From ARK-14 sp002899805 (GTDB lineage: Archaea > Thermoproteota > Thermoprotei_A > Sulfolobales > Fervidicoccaceae), in contig JBAMMC010000003.1 of assembly GCA_039793985.1 (NCBI GenBank), positions 1-13,398 on the forward strand: DNA of 13,398 nt, read 5' to 3'. The notes beneath the pieces were generated by a model. The model saw only the letters and a program-made list of their open reading frames with translations. It was not told the origin of the DNA and did no database searches. The number at the start of each line of letters is the position of its first letter. The first letter of the stretch is position 1. The position numbers and the translations under genes were made by a program. This document shows positions 1 to 6,754 of this stretch, piece after piece.

Positions 1-33
1 TCCAATTATATCCCCTATAACAATTTAACGTTA

Positions 34-46
34 AAAATATATAAAT
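34..46 (+). promoter_or_regulatory. TATA-box promoter for a candidate RNA
   Basis: The sequence AAAATATATAAATG contains a near-ideal archaeal TATA box (TATATAAA at 38-45) with an A-rich BRE-like stretch before it. The expected start of transcription is about 66-70 on the plus strand. No protein gene follows in that direction, but the structured segment at 83-189 does. That pairing is the reason for calling it a promoter rather than AT-rich noise. This is inference from motif spacing only. Confidence 0.4.
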
Positions 47-65
47 GTTACTGTTGAGAAAGAAA

Positions 66-190
66 TACCAACAAGATGGCGGATCTTTGGACTTGTGAAC
101 TACTCCATTCCATCACTCGGGGAAGGGGGCGAAAGCCCCCTTGAGCCCCGATAGGTCGAATCCTGAGTGAAAACTCGTCGCGAAAAGATT
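66..190 (+). ncRNA. candidate structured RNA, family unknown
   Basis: Several helices nest cleanly: ATCTTT (83-88) with AAAGAT (184-189); TCACTC (113-118) with GAGTGA (165-170); GGGG (119-122) with CCCC (146-149); GGGGGC (125-130) with GCCCCC (135-140) closed by a GAAA tetraloop (131-134); and AGG (153-155) with CCT (162-164). This gives a three-way junction inside a closing stem. A TATA box lies the right distance upstream. A 22-codon ATG frame at 76 is open but breaks off within the hairpin and looks accidental. The motif GTGAACTACTCC (95-106) resembles the TnpB-linked element at the other end of the window, so a degraded IS200/IS605 end is the main alternative. A minus-strand role as the moa operon 3' end is also possible. 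The structure is seen; expression and family are not known. Confidence 0.4.
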
Positions 191-194
191 TAGC

Positions 195-207
195 TATCGT
201 GTCGATA
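195..207. other. small hairpin just past moaB stop
   Basis: TATCG (195-199) pairs with CGATA (203-207) around a three-base loop, immediately 3' of the moaB stop. There is only a four-T run beyond it on the minus strand. It may help end the moa transcript or protect its 3' end, or separate it from convergent plus-strand transcription. The function is a guess. Confidence 0.25.
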
Positions 208-211
208 CCTT

Positions 212-688
212 TCACTTTCTATGTGGACCCTCGAACCTTTCCACCTCCTCAAGGAGGTGACTGAGAAATTCCTTCAGTATGCTTATCCCGAGCTCCACAG
301 CGTTCTTGGAACCAGGCAAAACAACTGTTACCTTTCCGTCTGGAAGGATGAATAGCTCGCTCCTCGAAATGATGGCGTTGTAGCCAATCGATTCGAAGGA
401 CTTCATTCTGAAGAGCTCTCCAAATCCCGGAAGCTTCCTCCAGGCCAAGCTCTCAATAACATCAACTGTTATGTCTCTCGGGCTGGGACCTGTTCCCCCT
501 ATGAATAAAATGACCCTGCTCTCAGATTCCCTTATAACCCTAACTATATCTCTGTAACTGTTGCCTATGTATTTCATCGCATCTACCTTGAAACCGAACT
601 TCTCGAGGTTCTCCTTAGCTACTATCCCGCTCTCATCTTTAGCCTCTCCAGAAACAACTCTGTCGCTGACGACGACTATCTCTATCAT
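212..688 (-). CDS. moaB: molybdopterin adenylyltransferase MoaB/MogA family
   Basis: This protein activates the metal-free pterin by adenylation, ready for metal insertion by a MoeA-type partner; in archaea MoaB does this step for tungsten enzymes. The 158-residue protein starts MIEIVVVSD and shows the MogA/MoeA-fold signature GGTGPSPRD at residues 64-72, a PGFGELFR stretch at 87-94 and LPGS at 124-127, all near the nucleotide/pterin site in this family. The frame is open a further 14 codons upstream, but that part is only the acidic reading of the moaE 3' end. The start at 688 is preferred because its ATG overlaps the moaE stop as ATGA and follows a GGGAG ribosome site. It is the last gene of the minus-strand moa run. 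The cytoplasmic role and family call are secure; MoaB versus MogA naming is a convention. Confidence 0.93.
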   Translation of the reverse strand: MIEIVVVSDRVVSGEAKDESGIVAKENLEKFGFKVDAMKYIGNSYRDIVRVIRESESRVILFIGGTGPSPRDITVDVIESLAWRKLPGFGELFRMKSFESIGYNAIISRSELFILPDGKVTVVLPGSKNAVELGISILKEFLSHLLEEVERFEGPHRK

Positions 689-1152
689 TTCTTCTCCCTC
701 TTCACCCTCCTCCTCTCTCCCACGATCCAATAATCACCATCCTCCCTCTTCTCCAGCTTGAATATGGGGACTTCCTTCTTAACCCTCTCCACGATTTCCT
801 CGAGAGCGGGAAAGACTTCCTTCCTCCCTCTACCGGCTACTACAACCAGAAAAGTTGGTTGCCCCGGCTTCAGCTTCCCAACTCTGTGCAGGATAGCGAC
901 TGCTCTCAGCCCCCACTTCTCTTTCTCCTCCTCCGCTATCTTGTTTAAGGACTCCTCCGCTGCTTCCTTTACGCTCTCATAATCGAGCTCCAAAACCTTT
1001 CCGCCATCCTCAACTAACCCCTTGACTGTGCCCAAGAAGACAGCTATCCCCCCGATCTCGTATCTATCATCTGATCCCTTCAACTTTTCAATGAGGTTGT
1101 TCAGGTCTAGCTCTTCATCACTCTCCGCGATCTTCGCTATTATCAACTTCAT
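685..1152 (-). CDS. moaE: molybdopterin synthase catalytic subunit MoaE
   Basis: MoaE moves sulfur from the MoaD thiocarboxylate onto cPMP to form the dithiolene that holds tungsten or molybdenum. The 155-residue protein has the family landmarks: GGIAVFLGTVKG at 34-45, LHRVGKLKPGQP at 88-99, VAGRGRKE at 105-112, and the catalytic stretch KKEVPIFKLE at 125-134. K125 and K132 keep the seven-residue spacing of the two catalytic lysines known in E. coli MoaE (K119, K126). The length is normal, with a basic tail of about ten residues. The start overlaps the moaD stop as ATGA and its own stop overlaps the moaB start in the same way, so MoaD, MoaE and MoaB are probably made by coupled translation. 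Confidence 0.96.
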   Translation of the reverse strand: MKLIIAKIAESDEELDLNNLIEKLKGSDDRYEIGGIAVFLGTVKGLVEDGGKVLELDYESVKEAAEESLNKIAEEEKEKWGLRAVAILHRVGKLKPGQPTFLVVVAGRGRKEVFPALEEIVERVKKEVPIFKLEKREDGDYWIVGERRRVKREKK

Positions 1153-1382
1153 CCCCCCGAAAAGCTCGGAGCTATTTCCAGTAGATCCCCTTCCTTGATT
1201 TTATAGTCAAGCCTCGAAGGCTTCCCGTTGACGAAGACGACGAGCCCGTATTCAGAGTCGACCCCCTTCGGGAGAATCTTAGATAGGAGATCGCCAATGG
1301 TGATGTCTCCTTCGAGATCGAGCTCTCTCAATTCGCCCAGTATGTCGGAATAGATTGAGAATCCCTTCACTTTTATCTTCAT
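1149..1382 (-). CDS. moaD: molybdopterin synthase sulfur carrier MoaD
   Basis: This is a 77-residue ubiquitin-fold sulfur carrier that ends in the diagnostic SFSGG. The terminal Gly-Gly is adenylated and then turned into a thiocarboxylate, which MoaE uses. A short acidic loop, the VNG turn (residues 51-53) and the EGDLLEIAP run near the end are typical of MoaD/ThiS proteins. It sits directly between moaC and moaE with ATGA overlaps on both sides, so it is the natural MoaE partner, in contrast to the second MoaD-like protein beside aor. Its activating enzyme is not adjacent; the only candidate in the window is the E1-like gene at 11563-12303. Confidence 0.93.
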   Translation of the reverse strand: MKIKVKGFSIYSDILGELRELDLEGDITIGDLLSKILPKGVDSEYGLVVFVNGKPSRLDYKIKEGDLLEIAPSFSGG

Positions 1383-1822
1383 GTTCCTTCCTTCACCTTC
1401 TTCAGGACCTTTATCTCCTCAATAGCTGTATGAGGGTATTGCCCCCGCTCGTCCTTCTCGTACTTCTTCACCATATCCCAAACGTTCAAAAGCGCAACGC
1501 TCGTCCCAATCAAAGCCTCCATCTCCACTCCAGTCCTCGCATGAGCTCTGACCGTTACATAAACTTCAATATGTTCATCCCCGATCTCAAATTTCACATC
1601 GACGCTCGTTATAGGGATGTTGTGAGTTAAGGGAAGAACTTCCGGTGTCTTCTTCACAGCGAGGATCGCGGCTATGGTGGAGGCGGAAACAACGTCTCCC
1701 TTCTCTACTTTTCCTTCCCTTATCAAGGCAATGGTCTCTCTCTTAAGCCTTATCCTGCCGTAGGCTGTTGCCTCCCTGTATATATCGCTCTTTCCCCCAA
1801 CATCGACCATCTTTATCCCCAT
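1379..1822 (-). CDS. moaC: cyclic pyranopterin monophosphate synthase MoaC
   Basis: MoaC converts the MoaA product 3',8-cyclo-dihydro-GTP into cyclic pyranopterin monophosphate. The 147-residue protein carries MVDVGGK at 5-11, KKTPEVLPLTH at 57-67 and RTGVEMEAL at 96-104. It also has NVWDMVKKYEKDERG at 113-127, where D116 and K119 match the conserved active-site Asp/Lys pair of the family (D128 and K131 in E. coli). The length is usual for archaeal MoaC. The start lies four bases after the moaA stop and the end overlaps moaD. A second Met at residue 5 is an alternative start, but ATG at 1822 follows a purine-rich GGGGTTGAGAG and is kept. Confidence 0.96.
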   Translation of the reverse strand: MGIKMVDVGGKSDIYREATAYGRIRLKRETIALIREGKVEKGDVVSASTIAAILAVKKTPEVLPLTHNIPITSVDVKFEIGDEHIEVYVTVRAHARTGVEMEALIGTSVALLNVWDMVKKYEKDERGQYPHTAIEEIKVLKKVKEGT

Positions 1823-1826
1823 GCTC

Positions 1827-2762
1827 TCAACCCCTGGTGAAATAGGGCTTCCTCAGCTCTACTGCCTTCTTGAGGGATCGAACCAACCCCTCTTCATCTC
1901 TTCTCTTCAGAGGATCTAAAAAATCGACGTATGGATCTTCAACGAACAGGCACGTCTTGAACTTAGCATCGGGGGTTATCCTGAGCCTAGTGCATCCCTC
2001 GCAGAGCGAAGGGTTGCCATAGCCCTTGACGATCGTCACCTCTATCCCAAATGGTAGCATGAAGCTCGGACGATTCTGAAAAGGCTTGACTTTCATTTCT
2101 CCCCCCATTCTGCTCAGGATACCATCTAGGTTCCGAGAATCATAGTGCTCTTTCGAGTAGACTTCTCTGGGCGTTCCGAGGGGAATCAGCTCTATGATGT
2201 TCAAGTCGGCTCCTATTTTCGAAGCAAAGTCGATTATGTCTTCCAGTTCCGGGAAGTTGGTTCTCATCAGGACGAAGTCCAGCTTGACATCTATGCCGTA
2301 GTCCTTGGCAAGCCTTATCCCCTCGAGCACCTTATCTAGGCTCCTAGATCCCCCGGTGATGTAGGCGTAGGTGTCCTTCTTCAATGAGTGCAGGCTCACG
2401 TTTATCCTATCGAGACCCCCTTCGGCAAGAGCCTTCGCTCTCATGCTCAACAGAGAGCCATTGGAGGTCATCGTGACTCTCCCCCCCGCTCTATTGATCT
2501 CCCTCACTATGTCTCCTATGTCGTCGCGAACGAGGGGTTCTCCTCCGGTTATCTTGTAGTCCTTCACGCCAAGCTTTACCGAAACTTGGGATAGGAAGCC
2601 ATAGTCCGAGGGATCCATCAGCTCGCTCCTCTCATGCGCTATTATCCCCTCTCTGTGGCAGAATATGCAGGAGTAGTTGCACCTCATGGTCACAACTAGC
2701 CTGTAGCTGTCCACACATCTATTGAACCTATCTTTCAGTTTACAGCTTTCCAAGGAATTCAT
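1827..2762 (-). CDS. moaA: GTP 3',8-cyclase MoaA (radical SAM)
   Basis: MoaA begins pterin cofactor synthesis by cyclising GTP with a 5'-deoxyadenosyl radical. The 311-residue protein has the SAM-cluster motif C28-x3-C32-x2-C35, GGEP at 73-76, and the GTP-binding second cluster C254-x2-C257-x13-C271 with the exact spacing known for MoaA. The C-terminus reads PYFTRG, so the bacterial terminal Gly-Gly motif is absent or reduced to one glycine. The ATG at 2762 follows its only GAGG with no spacer. TTG at 2753 is spaced better (nine bases) and would remove three residues, so the start is uncertain. The 54-base gap after the maturase gene is AT-rich and may hold a weak promoter, although transcription through from aor is equally likely. 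Confidence 0.94.
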   Translation of the reverse strand: MNSLESCKLKDRFNRCVDSYRLVVTMRCNYSCIFCHREGIIAHERSELMDPSDYGFLSQVSVKLGVKDYKITGGEPLVRDDIGDIVREINRAGGRVTMTSNGSLLSMRAKALAEGGLDRINVSLHSLKKDTYAYITGGSRSLDKVLEGIRLAKDYGIDVKLDFVLMRTNFPELEDIIDFASKIGADLNIIELIPLGTPREVYSKEHYDSRNLDGILSRMGGEMKVKPFQNRPSFMLPFGIEVTIVKGYGNPSLCEGCTRLRITPDAKFKTCLFVEDPYVDFLDPLKRRDEEGLVRSLKKAVELRKPYFTRG

Positions 2763-2816
2763 CCTCGTTTTTTCTGAAGATCCCGTTAACTCATAACTTA
2801 ACTTATGATATCTCAG

Positions 2817-3953
2817 CTAAAGGAATTTTCCGTATATATATGTGGGCACTGGGCACATGACGATCCTCCTGGCCCATAAGCAATCAGCGCAGCTGGGTGT
2901 GTTTCCCCAGCAGTCGACTTCGGTTGTCTTCACGAAGTCGCACGCATCTCTCAGCGGGCAATCAGTGCAAGAGGGATACATGTAGTTCTTCATGATGAAT
3001 CTGAATCTCGAGTACTCCCTGCTAGTCCATATCTCAGTTAGGCTCTTTTCCCTCAAATTCCCAAAGGAGTAGGCATTCACCTTTTTCTTCCTCCCGAATA
3101 TGTACTCGTAGTAAGTATGAAGGAACCTATAACAGGGGGAGACCTCCCCGTCCCACCTCACTACAGCGGCATTGTTCTCATCGAACTCGCATCTCCTTTC
3201 CGTCATGAGCTTGAAGTTCGGTAGCTTGACATATATTCCATAGGAGGCTATCTTTTCTATCTCATCAACTATTTCATCCATGTCCACGCTTCCATCATAG
3301 ACTATTTCCTTGGTTTGTTCTTCAGTCATCGGGAGCAGGTTGGTTATGAGGACCGAATCTACTTCAATATCTCTTAGATACCTCACCATCTGAGGGAGCT
3401 GTCTGTAGTTTTCCTTCGTCACCACGACCGTGACGGATACTGTTGGCTTTCCAGAAGGGTTGCTCTTCCTCAACCGAATGAGCTTTCTTATCCTCGAGTC
3501 AACTATAATCGAGGAGAGATGCCCTAAAGAAGGGAGTTCAGGACGAGTCGGGAGAGAGTCCATGGAGAAATAAACGAGGTCTACATCATTCTTGACTATC
3601 TCCTCCGCTATCTTCTCGCTCATCAGAGTGCCATTGGTTGTTATCCCGAGTGCATGTCCGCGCCTCTTCACTTCTCTCATCATCTCCAAGAACTTCGGGT
3701 GAACGAGAGGCTCTCCTATACCCCCAAATATTATCATCCTGAGCTCGGGAAACTCCTCGGCATCCTCCAATATCTTCATAAAAAGTTCTGAGCTCATATC
3801 TCCATCCTTGTCCTCCCAATATTGCTTGAAGCACATCTTGCAGTTGAGGTTGCATCTGCTCGTTATCTCCAGGTAGAGGTAGTGCATGTCTAGCTTTGGT
3901 CTAACGACTACTTCGGCATCCCAGAGGGAAAACCGGTGCTCAATTTCCTTCAA
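2817..3953 (-). CDS. radical SAM/SPASM maturase of tungsten oxidoreductase
   Basis: This is a 378-residue radical SAM enzyme with a SPASM-type C-terminus, matching in layout the maturases that accompany tungsten aldehyde oxidoreductases. The SAM cluster motif is C34-x3-C38-x2-C41, followed by GGIGEP at 77-82. The C-terminal third has auxiliary-cluster cysteines at 255, 274, 329, 332, 338, 348, 355, 358 and 367. The family role is inferred from genome association: modifying or assembling the cofactor or the AOR-family protein. The substrate is not established. The start is TTG at 3953, two bases after the stop of the MoaD-like gene and behind GGTGG; a later Met at residue 23 would leave little before the cluster. 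It is placed between the carrier and moaA in one minus-strand run. Confidence 0.87.
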   Translation of the reverse strand: MKEIEHRFSLWDAEVVVRPKLDMHYLYLEITSRCNLNCKMCFKQYWEDKDGDMSSELFMKILEDAEEFPELRMIIFGGIGEPLVHPKFLEMMREVKRRGHALGITTNGTLMSEKIAEEIVKNDVDLVYFSMDSLPTRPELPSLGHLSSIIVDSRIRKLIRLRKSNPSGKPTVSVTVVVTKENYRQLPQMVRYLRDIEVDSVLITNLLPMTEEQTKEIVYDGSVDMDEIVDEIEKIASYGIYVKLPNFKLMTERRCEFDENNAAVVRWDGEVSPCYRFLHTYYEYIFGRKKKVNAYSFGNLREKSLTEIWTSREYSRFRFIMKNYMYPSCTDCPLRDACDFVKTTEVDCWGNTPSCADCLWARRIVMCPVPTYIYGKFL

Positions 3954-3955
3954 AA

Positions 3956-4207
3956 TCAGCCACCGCCAACCGGAGGAAAGATCACTACGGTATCTCCATC
4001 CTTTATCTCAGTATCGAGACCATTCAAGTGGAGAACGTTCACTCCGTTTACTAGGATAAGAAAGCCCTTTTCCAGCTCTTTCTTGAACCCGGGATAGCGT
4101 GAATCCAGAATGTCCAAGAGTTCCTTGACTGTCCTAGCCCCCTCTACTTCGAGGGTTCTGGAGCCGACTAGGTCTATTAGCATGGCATATACTCTCACAT
4201 GTATCAT
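3956..4207 (-). CDS. second MoaD-like ubiquitin-fold carrier, AOR-linked
   Basis: This 83-residue protein has the MoaD/ThiS pattern: LVGSRTLEVEG near the N-terminus, VNGVN at 53-57, DGDTVVIFPPVGGG at the end. The PPVGGG tail is close to the canonical MoaD ending and gives a processed-looking Gly-Gly terminus. It is a paralog of the carrier at 1149-1382, with clearly different sequence. It lies between aor and the SPASM maturase, so it probably serves tungstopterin synthesis or maturation for AOR. It could share MoaE with the other carrier or act as a different sulfur donor; the sequence does not decide. No ribosome site is visible before ATG 4207, so a leaderless or near-leaderless transcript is possible. 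Confidence 0.87.
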   Translation of the reverse strand: MIHVRVYAMLIDLVGSRTLEVEGARTVKELLDILDSRYPGFKKELEKGFLILVNGVNVLHLNGLDTEIKDGDTVVIFPPVGGG

Positions 4208-4226
4208 CGCACAACAACTCAGGCAT

Positions 4227-4249
4227 TTTTAAAAAAAAGCTTAAAAAAA
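4227..4249 (-). terminator. double T-run between aor and moaD-like gene
   Basis: On the minus strand the 42-base gap after aor reads T7 (4243-4249), AAGC, then T8 (4231-4238), the usual archaeal intrinsic terminator form. The distal part TTTTTAAAAA can also act as a weak TATA box for the carrier gene, whose start lies about 25 bases on. The likely effect is that most transcripts stop after aor while a fraction continue or restart. That is inferred from sequence only. Confidence 0.5.
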
Positions 4250-6073
4250 TCACTTCACGAAGGAGATAAGGTCTAGTTCTTTGAGCTTTTCCTCGGGGAT
4301 CCTCCCGTCCTCACTCCATCCTCTGAGGGCATAGTACCTCGGGAGCATCTCCTTCAATCTCACAGTTCTACCCTTATTGGGACCTTCTGGCATGGGCTCC
4401 TCGAGGAACCTCTTGGGTAATGTGTCCTCACTCTTGGGATCCAGGCCGGCCTTCAAGTTGAACAGCCTCTCCGCATTCCAAATCCTCTCTCCTATTTTGA
4501 GGTACTCCTCTGTGGTCAGGTTCCAACCGAGCGCAGCATTGAGCATATCTCTATAGTCGTCGGGACCCAGCCCGAATGTAGTGAAGAGGCAGAGTCCCGC
4601 CGAGTCTATTATCGCCGTCAGATCCTGGAAGAGAATGAGCATCTTCACTTTATCATCGCTTATATCATGGGGATCCATCTTCTTCGGATAGCCGAGAATC
4701 TCAGGGCTTATCATGTAGTTCTTTATGTGGCATCCTCCTCTGTTGTTCGTTGCATATCCAAGCCCATGCCCCTCGGCACCTCTCGGGTCATATGCTGGAA
4801 GTTCTAGCTTCTTCACTCCCATGAAGTACTGCTCTCCATTGTACATCTTAGCGAGCCTATAGCCTCCCTCAGCCAGTTTATCACCAAAACCTTCCCTCTT
4901 TGCGAGCTTCTCGATGTAGTAATGCAGAACCTCGGTGTTCCCCCATCTCAAGGGAGGAGCGGATTTTCCTAATTCGGGATCCTTGAGTAAACCCTTCTCA
5001 TACAGCTCCATAGCAGTAGCGAGGGTACCTCCAGTTGAGATCGTGTCCAGACCATATTCATCGCACATGTGGTTTGCCTCTATGATTGAGGCTAGATCGC
5101 TTATCCCAAGGTTAGAGCCCAGGGCGAATATGCTCTCGTATTCGGGTCCCTCTGTAACGCCTATCGTTGGAAGCTTGTTCATCCTAGCGCAACCTATCGG
5201 ACATGCGAAGCATGGATGGTTTCTTATGAGGTACTTATCCGCCATGGCCTCGCCGCTCTCTTCATAAGCATATTGGAATACTCCTGTTTGGAAGTTTCTG
5301 GTTGGATAGAGCCCATTCTCGTTTATTATGTTCACTAGCACCGCAGTCCCATATTTAGGAAGCCCTCCTCCTGCTACGGGATCTGCTCTCAACTTGTTTA
5401 TCTTCTCCCTGATAGTAAGCATGAACTTCTCCTTGTTGGCTATCGGCACATCCTTCGTTCCTCTCACTGCAATAGCCTTGAGCTTCTTGCTCCCCATTAC
5501 AGCTCCTGGACCGCCTCTTCCAGCCGCCCTGTGGATATCGTTCATAATCGCTGCTATCTTTACGAGCTTCTCTCCCGCAGGTCCTATCCCTGCGACTTTG
5601 ATGTTTTCATCCTTCAACTCCTTCTTCAGAGTTTCCTGTGTTTCGCTCATTATCTTGCCCCATAGATGCGAGGCATCCCTGATCTCGACAGTTTCGTCTT
5701 TTATGTAAATATAAACGGGCTTTTCAGAGGCCCCTTCTATGACTAAGGCGTCGTAGCCAGCCCTCTTCAGCTCAGCACCAAAGAATCCTCCTGAGTTTGC
5801 GAAAGTTATGTAGCCTGTGAGAGGGCTCTTGGTTATAACGTTGTATCTTCCACCGGTAGGGGCACTTGTTCCAGAGAGAGGACCTGGTGCTATAATCAAC
5901 TTGTTTTCTGGAGAGAGAGGATCTACCTTGGGATCCATTTCCTTGAGAAGCAGATATATTCCAAGCCCCCTGCTCCCCAGCCACTTCTTCGCCAGTTCTT
6001 CGTCCCAGGTCTCGACCTTTATCTCCTTCGTTGTGAGATTCACTCTGAGAAACTTTCCCCAGTTCCCATACAT
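4250..6073 (-). CDS. aor: tungsten aldehyde:ferredoxin oxidoreductase
   Basis: This enzyme oxidises aldehydes to carboxylic acids in the cytoplasm with ferredoxin as electron acceptor, using a tungsten bis-pterin and one [4Fe-4S] cluster. Numbering from the GTG at 6082, all known ligands of the P. furiosus enzyme appear at a constant offset: cluster cysteines C291, C294, C298 and C498; the two ExxH motifs at 335-338 and 384-387 that hold the subunit-bridging iron; active-site E316 and H452. The pterin motif GRGGPGAVMGSKKLKA is at 188-203 and RGGCH at 448-452. The length (607 from ATG 6073) is standard. ATG 6073 (MYGNWGKF) is chosen over GTG 6082 because it matches the family start. It has its own TATA promoter and a following terminator, which fits high expression. 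Confidence 0.96.
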   Translation of the reverse strand: MYGNWGKFLRVNLTTKEIKVETWDEELAKKWLGSRGLGIYLLLKEMDPKVDPLSPENKLIIAPGPLSGTSAPTGGRYNVITKSPLTGYITFANSGGFFGAELKRAGYDALVIEGASEKPVYIYIKDETVEIRDASHLWGKIMSETQETLKKELKDENIKVAGIGPAGEKLVKIAAIMNDIHRAAGRGGPGAVMGSKKLKAIAVRGTKDVPIANKEKFMLTIREKINKLRADPVAGGGLPKYGTAVLVNIINENGLYPTRNFQTGVFQYAYEESGEAMADKYLIRNHPCFACPIGCARMNKLPTIGVTEGPEYESIFALGSNLGISDLASIIEANHMCDEYGLDTISTGGTLATAMELYEKGLLKDPELGKSAPPLRWGNTEVLHYYIEKLAKREGFGDKLAEGGYRLAKMYNGEQYFMGVKKLELPAYDPRGAEGHGLGYATNNRGGCHIKNYMISPEILGYPKKMDPHDISDDKVKMLILFQDLTAIIDSAGLCLFTTFGLGPDDYRDMLNAALGWNLTTEEYLKIGERIWNAERLFNLKAGLDPKSEDTLPKRFLEEPMPEGPNKGRTVRLKEMLPRYYALRGWSEDGRIPEEKLKELDLISFVK

Positions 6074-6121
6074 TCCTACCACTCTACAAGACTTATTGTT
6101 TTTGTATTATTTAATATCTAT

Positions 6122-6138
6122 AATATATAAAGATTTTC
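6122..6138 (-). promoter_or_regulatory. aor promoter (BRE and TATA box)
   Basis: Read on the minus strand, GAAAATC (BRE, 6132-6138) is followed by TTTATATA (6124-6131), an excellent archaeal promoter. Transcription should begin near 6100-6103, leaving a leader of about 28 bases before ATG 6073. The surrounding spacer is strongly AT-rich. This promoter probably drives aor and, by read-through, the genes behind it. Confidence 0.65.
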
Positions 6139-6258
6139 GCATTATATTGATATATTATATTATTAAAGAAAAATAACTATTTTTTTTCGTAAATATTAAT
6201 ATAAATATCTAAATGTTACCTGCATATGTTTATTATATTATCTTTTTTTCAATAAATC
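6139..6258. other. AT-rich spacer, no gene seen
   Basis: This is strongly AT-rich sequence with several TATA-like strings and T-runs (for example eight T at 6180-6187). It separates the aor promoter from the end of the 131-residue gene. I see no open frame, RNA gene or clear repeat unit. It may contain regulator sites for aor, but none can be picked out by eye. Confidence 0.4.
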
Positions 6259-6265
6259 AAAAAAA
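6259..6265 (-). terminator. T-run terminator after the 131-residue gene
   Basis: Seven A on the plus strand give T7 on the minus strand, just past the stop at 6272. No stem is needed for archaeal termination at such T-runs. It would insulate aor from the upstream gene. Confidence 0.5.
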
Positions 6266-6271
6266 TAGTGC

Positions 6272-6667
6272 TCAGCTATGTTTTTCTCTGTGAATCGATT
6301 TCTTGATATTTCTATATATAGCAGCCAGCTTTTCGGCTTCTTTGAAGATCTGACTCGCCCCCAGGTTGAGAAGGCAACTCTCAGGTAGCTCAGTGGCTAG
6401 CGCTATGTATCCTTCCGAGTCCTCCATAACCTTCACACCAAATAGGAAGAAATTATATTTGACCACCAACTCCTCTTTCCCTTCAGCGGGCTCATCAGTT
6501 AGCAGAGAGAGTCTTACATTCCCTTCTACATCCCTCTCCAGTACGAATGAGAGCTCTTCTCCTTCCATAGTGCATTTAGCCAGCAGAACCTCCCTTCTCA
6601 TGGCAGTCGAACAGCCTTTAGCTCTGAAGGCCGATTCCGCTATTGTAAAAAGTTGTCTGTAGCTCAC
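6272..6667 (-). CDS. unrecognised 131-residue protein
   Basis: I do not recognise a family. The protein is soluble, without membrane segments or a signal peptide. It alternates a helical start (RQLFTIAESAFRAKG), a strand-rich middle (SFVLERDVEGNVRLSLLTDE, then KYNFFLFGVKV) and a helical basic tail, suggesting one alpha/beta domain. Cys20, Cys32 and Cys98 show no metal motif. The frame is open from GTG 6697, but GTG 6667 is preferred because GAGAGGTG stands seven bases before it, whereas 6697 has no ribosome site and lies close to the expected transcription start of a GATATAAT box (6720-6727). It is a single-gene transcript by its own promoter and terminator, and divergent from glyS. Codon use looks like its neighbours. 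Confidence 0.7.
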   Translation of the reverse strand: MSYRQLFTIAESAFRAKGCSTAMRREVLLAKCTMEGEELSFVLERDVEGNVRLSLLTDEPAEGKEELVVKYNFFLFGVKVMEDSEGYIALATELPESCLLNLGASQIFKEAEKLAAIYRNIKKSIHREKHS

Positions 6668-6719
6668 TTTTGAGCACCTCTCGTATTCTTTGCTCACAAC
6701 TTATTATTGCCTAATCTTT

Positions 6720-6727
6720 ATTATATC
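6720..6727 (-). promoter_or_regulatory. TATA box for the 131-residue gene
   Basis: GATATAAT on the minus strand predicts a start near 6697 and a leader of about 30 bases to GTG 6667. It agrees with the ribosome-site argument for that start. A weak but consistent pair of signals. Confidence 0.4.
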
Positions 6728-6754
6728 CCTCCACTAGCCATTCGATAATTGAAA

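Noticed and set aside
150..165. A tRNA T-arm-like string AGGTCGAATCCT
   Set aside because: The loop is six bases rather than seven and there is no acceptor stem, D-arm or anticodon arm around it, so it is not a tRNA.
66..211. Moco/Tuco riboswitch for the moa genes
   Set aside because: The structured segment lies 3' of the moa operon, whereas that riboswitch stands in the 5' leader; I also do not see its conserved core.
689..730. Fourteen-residue acidic N-terminal extension of MoaB
   Set aside because: It is the overlapping antiphase reading of the moaE end; an ATGA overlap and a ribosome site mark 688 as start.
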